From Novosphingobium sp. PhB57 (lineage in GTDB: Bacteria > Pseudomonadota > Alphaproteobacteria > Sphingomonadales > Sphingomonadaceae): 64,000 nt of DNA. The stretch is from contig NZ_SMBO01000003.1 in NCBI RefSeq assembly GCF_004342985.1, positions 62,001-126,000 of the forward strand. Direction: 5' to 3'. Of the stretch, positions 53,546 to 61,658 are shown one piece after another. Position numbers and translations under genes: made by a program. A model generated the notes under the pieces. That model made no database searches. It was not told the DNA's origin and saw only the letters and a list, made by a program, of their open reading frames with translations. The number at the start of each line of letters is the position of its first letter. Position 1 is the stretch's first letter.

Positions 53546-53584
53546 ACCGGGAGTGTGGCAGCTGCAAAGCCCCATGCTCCCGGT
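53546..53584 (+). terminator. Stem-loop between TBDR and phospholipase genes
   Basis: ACCGGGAG (53546-53553) and CTCCCGGT (53577-53584) are perfect 8-base arms with a 23-base loop that can fold further, followed by TCTCCC. It is a weak terminator or an attenuator before the phospholipase gene. Confidence 0.4.
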
Positions 53585-53602
53585 TCTCCCTGAGGATACT
53601 CG

Positions 53603-55720
53603 ATGGCCGATCTCTCCCGCCGATCGCTTCTTGCCGGAGCCGGAACCGCCATGCTGGCAGGTCTTCCGGCGTCCATCGCCCGCGCGGCGGCCATCGCGCC
53701 CGACATGCGCAGCGGAACGATCGCGGATGTGGAGCATGTGGTGATCCTGATGCAGGAGAACCGCAGCTTCGATCATTATTTCGGCACCTTGCGCGGCGTG
53801 CGCGGCTTTGCTGACCGCTTGCCGATCCCGCTGGTCGCGCCGGATTCCGGTGCAGGAACGGGCACGGCGACGGGCGCTGCGAGCGGCATGGGCGGCGAAC
53901 GCAAGGTCTGGCAGCAGCAGGACCGTCATGCCGCCGGCGGCGCAAGGATGGTTGCGCCTTTCCATCTCGACACCCGGCGCGAATTCGATCTCATGCGGGT
54001 GGAGAGCACGCCGCACACCTGGCCGGATGCCCAAGCCGCCTGGAACGAGGGCCGCATGGGTAACTGGCCGGAGGCGAAGCACCAGCGCGCCATGGGCCAC
54101 TATCGCCGCGCCGACATTCCCTTCCAGTTCGCGCTGGCGGAAACCTTCACCATCTGTGACGCCTATCACTGCGCGATCCAGACCGGCACCAATACCAACC
54201 GCCTGTTCCTCTGGAGCGGCACCAACGACCCGCAGGGGCGGGCGGGCGGCCCTGCCATCGGCAATTCGCACGATGAATTTCCGGAAAAGGGCGGTGCGGC
54301 CGACGACTATCTCTGGACCACCGTGCCCGAGCGCCTCCAGGCGGCGGGGATCGACTGGCGCATCTACCAGGACATGGCGGACAACTTCACCGACAATCCT
54401 CTGGTCGGCTTCCGCGCCTATCGCGAGGCGCACCGGGGCAAGGGCGATCCGGCCCTGAAAGAACGGGCCCTCACCACCCAGGCGCTAGACCGGCTGCGGT
54501 CCGACGTGGTGGCAGGCCAATTGCCGCAAGTGAGCTGGATCGTCGCGGACGCGCGCAGCAGCGAGCATCCCGGCCCCTCCAGCCCGGCACAGGGCGCGGT
54601 CTATACGTCGCGGGTGCTCGATGCCCTGACCGCCAATCCGCGCGTCTGGGCGCGCACGGTCCTGCTCGTGATGTTCGACGAGAACGACGGGTTCTTCGAC
54701 CATGCGCCGCCCCCCGCGCCGCCTTCCCGTCTGTCCGACGGGACAGTGCTGGGCGCCTCCAGCGTGGACCTCGCCGGTGAATATCATGAGCGCTCCGCCC
54801 CCGGCGAGGCGAAGATTGACTTGCCGGAACTCCGGGGGCGTCCTTATGGCCTTGGCCCGCGCGTGCCGATGTATGTCGTTTCGCCGTGGAGCCGTGGCGG
54901 CTGGGTCAACTCGCAAGTGTTCGACCATACTTCGGTGATCCGTTTCCTGGAGACGCGTTTCGGCATTCACGAGGCGAACATTTCGCCCTGGCGCCGTGCC
55001 GTGTGCGGCGATCTGACTTCCGCTTTCGACTTCACGGCGGCAGATCGGGACCCGTTCGGCCCCCTGCCGGACCCCGGTGCGGACGCCCTGCGCGCCGCGG
55101 CCGTGGGCCGCCAGCCCGATCCGGTCGCGCCGCCCACGGACGAGATGCTCTGGCAGGAGCCGGGCCTCAGGCCCTCGCGCGCTTTGCCCTACCGGCTGGA
55201 AGTGTCCGACCGGTTGGGCGAAAGCGGGATCCTCCTGCAATTCTCGGCTGAGGGTGCGGGCGCCGTTTTCCACGTCTACGATCGGCACGCGCTTTCGGCT
55301 CCACCTCGCCGCTACACCGTGAGCGCTGGCCAGGCACTGGACGGTCGCTGGGGCTGGAGCGCATCGGGGGGCTACGATCTCTGGGTGCTGGGGCCGAACG
55401 GCTTCCACCGCCACTTCGTGGGTCACCGCGACGATCCATCGCCGGACCTGACGTGGCGGCTTGGCGGGGCGAGCCTGTCCTTGCGGTCCGCTGCGCCGAA
55501 GGCGGCCGGTCTGCAGGTCCTGTCACTCGGCCTGAAGGGAGAGCGCAAGGAAGCGGCGCTGAAGGGCGGCCATGCCCGCCTGTCCTTGCGCGAAACGCGC
55601 GGCTGGTACGATGTCACCGTCACGGCCGCGCAGGGCAGCCTCTGGCAGCGCCGCCTTGCCGGACGGCTCGATGAGGTTGGTCAGGCGACGACCAGCGATC
55701 CCTTCACGCCCTTAGAATAA
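53603..55720 (+). CDS. Phospholipase C, phosphocholine-specific type, Tat-exported
   Basis: A 705-residue phosphoesterase of the AcpA/non-hemolytic PLC family. The Tat signal is LSRRSLLAGAGTAMLAGLPA. Family blocks follow: EHVVILMQENRSFDHYFGTLRGVRGF (metal-binding Glu-Asn and the His-Tyr-Phe-Gly motif), DAYHCAIQTGTNTNRLFLWSG, WIVADARSSEHPG and MFDENDGFFDHAPPPAPP. Two C-terminal DUF756-type beta domains (about 520-605 and 620-700) complete the usual layout. It cleaves phosphatidylcholine-type lipids to diacylglycerol and phosphocholine outside the inner membrane, freeing phosphate and choline. Confidence 0.92.
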   Translation: MADLSRRSLLAGAGTAMLAGLPASIARAAAIAPDMRSGTIADVEHVVILMQENRSFDHYFGTLRGVRGFADRLPIPLVAPDSGAGTGTATGAASGMGGERKVWQQQDRHAAGGARMVAPFHLDTRREFDLMRVESTPHTWPDAQAAWNEGRMGNWPEAKHQRAMGHYRRADIPFQFALAETFTICDAYHCAIQTGTNTNRLFLWSGTNDPQGRAGGPAIGNSHDEFPEKGGAADDYLWTTVPERLQAAGIDWRIYQDMADNFTDNPLVGFRAYREAHRGKGDPALKERALTTQALDRLRSDVVAGQLPQVSWIVADARSSEHPGPSSPAQGAVYTSRVLDALTANPRVWARTVLLVMFDENDGFFDHAPPPAPPSRLSDGTVLGASSVDLAGEYHERSAPGEAKIDLPELRGRPYGLGPRVPMYVVSPWSRGGWVNSQVFDHTSVIRFLETRFGIHEANISPWRRAVCGDLTSAFDFTAADRDPFGPLPDPGADALRAAAVGRQPDPVAPPTDEMLWQEPGLRPSRALPYRLEVSDRLGESGILLQFSAEGAGAVFHVYDRHALSAPPRRYTVSAGQALDGRWGWSASGGYDLWVLGPNGFHRHFVGHRDDPSPDLTWRLGGASLSLRSAAPKAAGLQVLSLGLKGERKEAALKGGHARLSLRETRGWYDVTVTAAQGSLWQRRLAGRLDEVGQATTSDPFTPLE

Positions 55721-55779
55721 ACCGTTCGAACAGCGCGTCCGCCGCGGCGTCCATCACCTCTCGGCTGCAGAGACCTTGC

Positions 55780-55803
55780 CGCATGTCACCGTGGTGACGT
55801 GCG
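55780..55803. promoter_or_regulatory. 24-bp near-perfect palindrome between plc and DUF5690 genes
   Basis: CGCATGTCACC (55780-55790), GT, GGTGACGTGCG (55793-55803): 11-base arms with a single mismatch. It lies in the 285-bp gap 55721-56005, where no convincing gene is seen. It may be an operator for the downstream membrane-protein gene. Confidence 0.4.
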
Positions 55804-56005
55804 GCGCAGGCATGGGGGCAGCCGTCGCCATTGGCGAGCGAGTCGCAGGTGCCGCAACCGGTGCTTTCTCGCTAGGAGGTCGCAGGATGCCCGGAATTGT
55901 TGCCGAATGTCGGAAAAGGGCGAAGCTTCGGGCACCTTCGGCGCGCCCATGCTGCGGCATCCCGGAACACTTCGGCGCGATATCGGGCTTGATCGGGCAC
56001 GCCGC

Positions 56006-57430
56006 ATGAACACGCTGGCGGCGGAGCGAATGCCGGCCTGGAGTGGGCCGGACGCTGCCATGAAAACTAGGCCCTCGCTGGGCCAAGCATTGGCCCGGGG
56101 GCCTTCGTGGATGCTGGCACTCTACGGGGGGCTGGCCAGTTTCGCGGCCTATTTCTCCATGTATGCCTTCCGCAGGCCCTTCGCCGCCGCGACATATGCG
56201 GACGTGCCGGGCTGGGAGGGCGTGGTGGACTTCAAGGTCGCGCTCGTAATCGCGCAAGTGGCCGGATATGCGCTCTCTAAGTTCATCGGGGTGAAGGTCG
56301 TGTCCGAGATGGCGGCGACCCGCCGTGCCGGCGCCATCGTCGGCCTCGTGGCGTTTTCGTGGGTAGCGCTGGTGCTGTTCGCGGTGTTGCCGCTCTCGTG
56401 GAAAGTGCTGGCGCTGTTCCTCAACGGCTTGCCGCTGGGCATGATCTGGGGCCTGGTCTTCGGCTATGTCGAAGGACGGCGCACCAGCGAAGTGCTGGCA
56501 TCCATCCTTTGCGCCAGCTTCATCGTCTCGTCCGGCGTGGTCAAGTCGGTCGGCCTCTGGCTGATGACGGCCATGGACATCAGCGAGTTCTGGATGCCCG
56601 CGGCGACGGGACTGGTGTTCTTTCCGGTGCTGCTCGTCGCGGTCGTCGGCCTGTCCCAAATGCCGCCGCCCAGTCCGCAAGAACAGGCCGAACGCATGGC
56701 CCGACCCCCGATGGCCGCCGCTGCGCGCCGCGAATTCCTGCGCGATTACGGCCCCGGCGTGGCCTTTCTGGTGCTCGCCTACGTCCTTTTCACCGCACTG
56801 CGAGACTTGCGCGACAACTTCGCTGCCGAGATCTGGAGCGAACTGGGCTATGCGGGCGTTTCCGAGGTCTTCACCGCCAGCGAGCTGCCGATCGCGGTGG
56901 TGACGCTGACGATCCTCGGCAGCCTCGTGATGGTGCGGGACAACCGCCGGGCTTTGATGGCGGTGCATGTCATCGTCATGGCCGGCGCGCTGCTGATCGG
57001 ACTTTCCACCCTGGCGTTCCAGCTCTCGTGGATCGCGCCCCTGCCGTGGATGATCCTTTCCGGTCTGGGGCTCTACCTGGGTTACGCGCCTTTCAACGCC
57101 ATGCTGTTCGACCGGCTGGTCGCGGCCAGCCGAAGGGCGGGGACAGCGGGGTTTCTGATCTACGTGGCCGATGCCTCGGGCTATGGGGGCAGCGTCGCGC
57201 TCACGCTGCTGCGCAACGTCCCGGGCGTGTCGCTGGACTGGCTGCACTTCTTCATCTGGCTCGCCTATGCCTCGTCCGCCGCTTGCCTGGCGATGATGGC
57301 AGCCTCCGCCTGGTATTTCCGCGTAAGGCTGGGGCAGGGCGGGAAAGCCATGCGCGCCGCGCCGCGGGAGCGTGCCGCCGCGTCGTTCGTCAGGCCGGAA
57401 CCGGTTCGCCCGGCGGGCTGTTCGGCATGA
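56006..57430 (+). CDS. DUF5690/MFS-like integral membrane protein
   Basis: A protein of about 474 residues (456 if the ATG at 56060 is used) with roughly 12 hydrophobic segments. The N-terminal AAYFSMYAFRRPFAAATYADV and PLGMIWGLVFGYVEGRRTSEVLASILCASFIVSSG are typical of the DUF5690 group, distant MFS relatives. The substrate is unknown; the phospholipase neighbour suggests an organophosphate. No ribosome binding site clearly decides the start. Its last 41 bp overlap the convergent MFS gene on the other strand. Confidence 0.8.
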   Translation: MNTLAAERMPAWSGPDAAMKTRPSLGQALARGPSWMLALYGGLASFAAYFSMYAFRRPFAAATYADVPGWEGVVDFKVALVIAQVAGYALSKFIGVKVVSEMAATRRAGAIVGLVAFSWVALVLFAVLPLSWKVLALFLNGLPLGMIWGLVFGYVEGRRTSEVLASILCASFIVSSGVVKSVGLWLMTAMDISEFWMPAATGLVFFPVLLVAVVGLSQMPPPSPQEQAERMARPPMAAAARREFLRDYGPGVAFLVLAYVLFTALRDLRDNFAAEIWSELGYAGVSEVFTASELPIAVVTLTILGSLVMVRDNRRALMAVHVIVMAGALLIGLSTLAFQLSWIAPLPWMILSGLGLYLGYAPFNAMLFDRLVAASRRAGTAGFLIYVADASGYGGSVALTLLRNVPGVSLDWLHFFIWLAYASSAACLAMMAASAWYFRVRLGQGGKAMRAAPRERAAASFVRPEPVRPAGCSA

Positions 57431-58601
57431 ACAGCAGCAGGATCGCGCCCGCCAGGACCGCCACGCCGCAGAACGTCAGGAAGGGCCCGAAACTGCCCCC
57501 GCCGCGCAAGGTCAGGCTGAGTATGATCGCACCCGTGGAAGCGGCGCCGGCGATGATGGCCGTCATCATACCCATGACCGTGCTGTAGACCTGCACCCCG
57601 AAGGCGCGCGCGACCAGGTAGCTGATGAGGTCGCCTTCGGCCCCGATCGTCAGGCCGATCAGCACGACGCCAAGAGCCACGATGGCCGGCGATGAAAGCG
57701 GGGATGCCATCACGAACAGGCCCACGGACGAAAGCGCCATGGCCGCGAAGGCCACGAGGTGTGCGGGGAGCCGGTCCAGCGCCAGGCCGCAGGCGAAGCG
57801 CCCGGCAAGCGTGCCGCTCGCAAATGCGGAGATCATGACGGCAATGCCGCCCGCGCCGACACCCTTGTCTAGCAGCATGAGGTTCAATTGCGTGAGCGCG
57901 ATGATCTGCGGGAGATTGCAGAGCAGCATGGCACCTGCCAGCACCCAGAACGCCCGGTTGCGAAATATGGCCGGATAGTCCTCACGCGCGGCGCGGCGCG
58001 TGACCCCGGCGCCGCCGCCACGCTTTTCCGAAGGCATCAGCACCAGCGCCAGTCCGCCAAGCAGTGCGGAGACCACGGCGACCAGGACATAGCCGGCCCG
58101 CCAGCCCTGCGCTTCCACATACTGGTTGAGTAGTGGCGCGGCCAGCACGCCCATCGCGGCGGGGCCCGAGGCCACAATCGCCAGCGCGACGCCCCGGGCA
58201 TGGACGACATGTTGCACCACCACCCGGCTATAGACGGTGGCCGTGGTCGTGATGCAGATGAGGCCCATCGCCACGAACAGGGCAATATAGACGCGGATGT
58301 CGCCGTTCATGCGGCTTAGCAGACCGTATCCGACCGGACAGGCGATCACGCCGACGAAGGCCGTGCGCCTCACGCCCACAACGTCCGTAAGGCGCCCGAT
58401 GAACGGGAACACCAGCACGCAGACGAGCGTGAGACTGCCGACCGCAGCGAACTCGGCCTTGGACCAGCCGAATTCGCGCAGCAGGTGCGGGGCCATGATG
58501 CTGGTGATATAGCTGGTGATCGAATAGCCCGAGCTGAGGCCGATGACGGCCGCCAGCAAGGGGCGCCACTGGGCGCGGAGTTCCTGAAGGTATGCCGGCA
58601 T
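57390..58601 (-). CDS. MFS transporter, probable monocarboxylate/organic-acid type
   Basis: A 403-residue MFS carrier with 12 segments. The N terminus has GLSSGYSITSYITSIMAPHLLREFGWSKAEFAAVG and the loop FPFIGRLTDVVGVRR, close to the oxalate/formate and monocarboxylate group. It diverges from the CoA-transferase/GntR cluster and so is likely to import the acid processed there. The C-terminal end overlaps the converging DUF5690-like gene by 41 bp. Confidence 0.85.
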   Translation of the reverse strand: MPAYLQELRAQWRPLLAAVIGLSSGYSITSYITSIMAPHLLREFGWSKAEFAAVGSLTLVCVLVFPFIGRLTDVVGVRRTAFVGVIACPVGYGLLSRMNGDIRVYIALFVAMGLICITTTATVYSRVVVQHVVHARGVALAIVASGPAAMGVLAAPLLNQYVEAQGWRAGYVLVAVVSALLGGLALVLMPSEKRGGGAGVTRRAAREDYPAIFRNRAFWVLAGAMLLCNLPQIIALTQLNLMLLDKGVGAGGIAVMISAFASGTLAGRFACGLALDRLPAHLVAFAAMALSSVGLFVMASPLSSPAIVALGVVLIGLTIGAEGDLISYLVARAFGVQVYSTVMGMMTAIIAGAASTGAIILSLTLRGGGSFGPFLTFCGVAVLAGAILLLFMPNSPPGEPVPA

Positions 58602-58952
58602 CTTCCCTCTCCGAAACCCGTATCAGTTCGCCCGGACGACTGTGCACACGGCTCAGACCACCGGCATTATCGGCAAGGGTTTCGCTCATCGTGCAGGATG
58701 CATCAAGCGACCGCGTATCAGCCCGGCGATATGAGGAACGAACATCTGAAATTGATGCCAAACCAGCGCGAGAATGCAGGTTCGATCTTATTCCGTGCAA
58801 TACTTGCCATCAACCCATCGATCATGGAATGGTCTGGGGGTGCCGAAAATCCGCGCGCAAAACGGCGCCATAGCGGTCCATGCGGTCCGCTGTGGCGATA
58901 TCGGCAGTGCCGAGATTTCAAACGCAACGAACGGGCCTGCCTCACCTTGATG
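58602..58952. other. Gene-free divergent region between MFS and CoA-transferase genes
   Basis: About 350 bp with no plausible coding frame. It holds a strong hairpin, CGCCATAGCGG (58866-58876) / CCGCTGTGGCG (58887-58897), an 11-bp stem with one G-T, followed by a small dyad CGGCA-G-TGCCG. Promoters for both directions must lie here. Confidence 0.5.
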
Positions 58953-58966
58953 TAAAATGCATTATC
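58953..58966. promoter_or_regulatory. Probable GntR operator, site 1 (CoA-transferase promoter)
   Basis: TAAAATGCATTATC, 16 bp before the CoA-transferase ATG. It shares ATGCATTATC with sites at 60216-60229 and 61592-61609, all inside the same gene cluster that encodes a GntR regulator. Confidence 0.6.
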
Positions 58967-58981
58967 TATAGACGATTGCCC

Positions 58982-60208
58982 ATGAGCACATCTTTCATGC
59001 CTCTTGCCGGCAAGCGCGTCCTGGAACTTGGGACCATGATCGCGGCCCCTTTTGCCACGCATATCCTGTCGCAGATGGGCGCCGAAGTCATCAAGATCGA
59101 GCCGCCCGCAGGCGATACCACGCGGTCGCTGGTTCGCGGCGGGCCGTCGGGCACGATCATCGCCTACAGCCATTCCAAGCGGGCGATCTGTCTCGACCTG
59201 ACCACGGAGGCAGGCAAGGACGTCTTCCGCAGGCTGGCCGCGAGCGCCGATGTCGTGATCCACAATCTGGCGCCTTCGGCCGCCCGCAAGCTGGGTGTCA
59301 CCGCGGACGATTTCCTCGCGGAGAATCCTAGGGGGATCCACGTCCACATCAAGGGCTATGCCCATGGCCCACAGGCGGACGACCTCATGACGAACCCGAT
59401 TGCCGAAGCGGCGACAGGGGCGATGGACGATCACCGGGTGGACCAGCGGCCCACGCGTTTCGGGCCGTCCTACCACGACCAGTTCGCGGGAACCTATGCC
59501 GTCATCCGCGTGCTGGGCGCTCTGCTCGATCCCGAAGCGCCGGAAGCCGCGCGCCGGATCGAGATCGGCCTCTACGAGACCGGACTTCATCTGGCGGCCC
59601 GCGACCTGGCCGGAATGCAATTGAAAACGCAGCTTCTGGGCCGCCTTGAAAAGGAGGGCGGCGGCGAGTTCTCAATGCCGGGTTATGGCGCCTATCTCAC
59701 GGCGGACGCGCGCTGGGTCTACCTGTTGATCCTGACCGACGCGCATTGGGCGAAGCTGACCCGCGCTCTGGACATGCCAGAAGACGGCAATCCCGACTAT
59801 GCCAGGCTGCGCGATCGCAAGAAGGCGCGGGATGTGGTGGAGGCTGCCGTCCAGGCGGCAGTGGCTGGTTTCGATTTCGAGGACATATCCGCTCGGCTGC
59901 GCAATGCGGGCATCGGTTTCAACGAAGTCATGCCGCTGGAGCGCGTCCTGGATGCGCCGCAGGCGCGGCAGCCGGGCAAGCTTCGATCGCTGGATTTCCG
60001 CGGGTTGGACTTCGAGGTCCCTGAATTTCCGGGTCACCCGCAAGTTGCGTCCAATCTCCCGCCGCCCGAGATCGGCGAACATACCACCACGCTTCTGGAG
60101 GAACTCGGGTACGGGGCGGCGGAGGTGGAGGACCTATTGTCATCGGGCGCTGCCAGGGCCTATCAGACCGGCGATTTCGCCTGGGCGCCGGTACGGGACA
60201 AGAGATGA
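58982..60208 (+). CDS. Family III CoA-transferase (CaiB/BaiF) 1
   Basis: A 408-residue enzyme with the N-terminal LAGKRVLELGTMIAAPFATHILSQMGAEVIKIEPPAGD pattern of family III. The catalytic Asp is probably D166 in GPSYHDQFAG, which fits the family position. It would move CoA between acyl groups to activate an organic acid. The ATG at 58982 has no strong ribosome binding site, but a putative operator lies just upstream. Its stop overlaps the GntR start (ATGA), so regulator and enzyme are coupled. Confidence 0.9.
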   Translation: MSTSFMPLAGKRVLELGTMIAAPFATHILSQMGAEVIKIEPPAGDTTRSLVRGGPSGTIIAYSHSKRAICLDLTTEAGKDVFRRLAASADVVIHNLAPSAARKLGVTADDFLAENPRGIHVHIKGYAHGPQADDLMTNPIAEAATGAMDDHRVDQRPTRFGPSYHDQFAGTYAVIRVLGALLDPEAPEAARRIEIGLYETGLHLAARDLAGMQLKTQLLGRLEKEGGGEFSMPGYGAYLTADARWVYLLILTDAHWAKLTRALDMPEDGNPDYARLRDRKKARDVVEAAVQAAVAGFDFEDISARLRNAGIGFNEVMPLERVLDAPQARQPGKLRSLDFRGLDFEVPEFPGHPQVASNLPPPEIGEHTTTLLEELGYGAAEVEDLLSSGAARAYQTGDFAWAPVRDKR

Positions 60209-60855
60209 CGGACAAGATGATGCATTATCGCACGAAAGAGGAGCAAGTCGCCGATTTCTTGCGTGAAGGCATCATCTCCGGCCGTTTTCCGCGCGGGGCC
60301 AGGCTCAAGCAGCAGGAAATCGCCACGATGCTGAACACCAGCATCACGCCGGTCCGCGAAGCGCTCAAACTGCTCGCGGCCGAGGGGTATGTCCTGGGCG
60401 ACAATTACCGCGGCGCGACCGTGGCCCCGTTCGATATCGAGGCTTCCAGTGAAGTGCTGGCGCTGCGCATTCTTCTGGAAACGCAACTGGTTCGCGGCGC
60501 GGTGGCATGCGTGACGAGCGAGGATATCGCCGAATTGAAAGTGCTGGCGGACAAGTTCGCCGCGGCGTTCGAAGCGGGCGAGAACGAGGCGGTGCGGGCG
60601 GCCAACTATCGTTTTCATCATCGTATGTTCGAAATTGCCCGAATGCCGCAGACCCTGCACTTCGTGCAGATCCTTTGGGCGCGCTATCCCTTCGATCTGA
60701 TCAATCGCCTCAAGGGCCGCGTCAGCCGCGCGGCCGAGGAGCATGACGAACTGCTGGCTGCGCTTATCGCCGGGGACACCGCCACGGCCATGCTGGCAAC
60801 CCGCCAGCACATCGAGGCCGGCTTCAACGAATTGCGCCGTTCGGTGGCGGGCTGA
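60205..60855 (+). CDS. GntR-family regulator, FCD subfamily (acyl-CoA module)
   Basis: A 216-residue regulator: GntR wHTH (RTKEEQVADFLREGIISGRFPRGARLKQQEIATMLNTSITPVREALKLLAAEGYV) and a helical FCD domain with ligand-type residues (EVLALRILLETQLVRGA, NYRFHHRMFEIA, EEHDELLAALIAGD). Its first codons contain a copy of the palindrome found upstream of both neighbouring enzyme operons, which suggests autoregulation. Starts at 60217 or 60220 are possible alternatives to 60205; the ATGA overlap favours 60205. Confidence 0.9.
   Translation: MTDKMMHYRTKEEQVADFLREGIISGRFPRGARLKQQEIATMLNTSITPVREALKLLAAEGYVLGDNYRGATVAPFDIEASSEVLALRILLETQLVRGAVACVTSEDIAELKVLADKFAAAFEAGENEAVRAANYRFHHRMFEIARMPQTLHFVQILWARYPFDLINRLKGRVSRAAEEHDELLAALIAGDTATAMLATRQHIEAGFNELRRSVAG
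60216..60229. promoter_or_regulatory. Probable GntR operator, site 2 (inside the gntR start)
   Basis: GATGATGCATTATC differs by one base from the central 14 bases of the palindrome at 61592-61609. It overlaps codons 4-9 of the GntR gene itself. Confidence 0.5.
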
Positions 60856-60903
60856 GGTCCGCGCACTCTATTCCATCATCCTCAGGCAGGAGTTCCACGT
60901 CCC

Positions 60904-61482
60904 ATGAAAACGCTTTTCCTCGTCATGGACATGTTGAACGATCTCGTCGCCGAAGACGGTTTCAGCGCCGGGAGCTACGGCGTTCAGGTGGCGGAGCGCA
61001 AGGTTCTGCACAACACCGCAGCTGCTCTGGCGGCGGCGCGAAGCGCAGGGGCGCGGGTGGGTTACGTCCGGATCGGGTTCTCGGCAGACTACCGGGAAGC
61101 GCCTGAAAACTCGCCGATCTTTTCCGGTGCCCGCCAGAACGGCATCTTCAAGCTTGGCACCTGGGGCACCGAAGTCCACGAGGCTTTGGCGCCGCGCGAG
61201 GGCGACTTCGATATCGTGAAGCACCGTGTCAGCCCCTTCTACGCGACCTCGCTCGAGGCGATATTGCGGGCGCATCGGATCGAACGATTGGTGCTCTGCG
61301 GCGTCTCCACCAACGGGGTGGTGCATTCGGGCGCGAGCGAGGCTCATGATCGGGATTACGAGGTGGTGATCCTGGAAGACTGCTGCGCCGGCGCGACAAT
61401 GGATGAACACGCTCAAGCCCTGGCCTGCCTTGGCCGTTACGCCCGCATCGTGCCCAGCACCGCCTTCAACTGGACCGAATGA
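60904..61482 (+). CDS. Isochorismatase-like protein lacking the nucleophilic cysteine
   Basis: A 192-residue isochorismatase fold: LFLVMDMLND (D9), IVKHRVSPFYATSLEAIL (K106) and LCGVSTNGVVHSGASEAHDRDYEVVILEDCCAG. In the amidase members the last block reads GCV, with a catalytic cysteine; here that position is V139. Isochorismatases proper also lack the Cys, so a non-amidase reaction or a non-catalytic role is possible. It lies 48 bp after the GntR gene, probably in the same transcript. Confidence 0.85.
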   Translation: MKTLFLVMDMLNDLVAEDGFSAGSYGVQVAERKVLHNTAAALAAARSAGARVGYVRIGFSADYREAPENSPIFSGARQNGIFKLGTWGTEVHEALAPREGDFDIVKHRVSPFYATSLEAILRAHRIERLVLCGVSTNGVVHSGASEAHDRDYEVVILEDCCAGATMDEHAQALACLGRYARIVPSTAFNWTE

Positions 61483-61591
61483 CGGCCGCCGGATCGGCCG
61501 AAGATTCATAGAATTGCGGAAATAGGCCTCTAACGCTCCAGCGATCATGCTTGTGGCCTACCTTGGCTGACGTGGACTCATGATGCGCTCC

Positions 61592-61609
61592 TGGATAATG
61601 CATTATCCA
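61592..61609. promoter_or_regulatory. Probable GntR operator, site 3 (perfect 18-bp palindrome)
   Basis: TGGATAATGCATTATCCA reads the same on both strands. It lies 50 bp upstream of the MaoC-type gene, in the gap 61483-61658, which otherwise shows no gene. It is the most complete copy of the three related sites. Confidence 0.65.
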
Positions 61610-61658
61610 TCAAATGCAGCCGGCAGCGAATGCGCTTGCCGCGATAGGGAGCCCAGCG

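Noticed and set aside
55776..56009. 77-codon plus-strand frame before the DUF5690-like gene
   Set aside because: No ribosome binding site, no recognisable motif, and it contains the palindrome at 55780-55803; more likely regulatory DNA.
55754..57247. 497-codon minus-strand frame opposite the DUF5690-like gene
   Set aside because: His/Gln/Arg-rich without domains, while the plus-strand frame encodes clear membrane segments with a conserved family motif.
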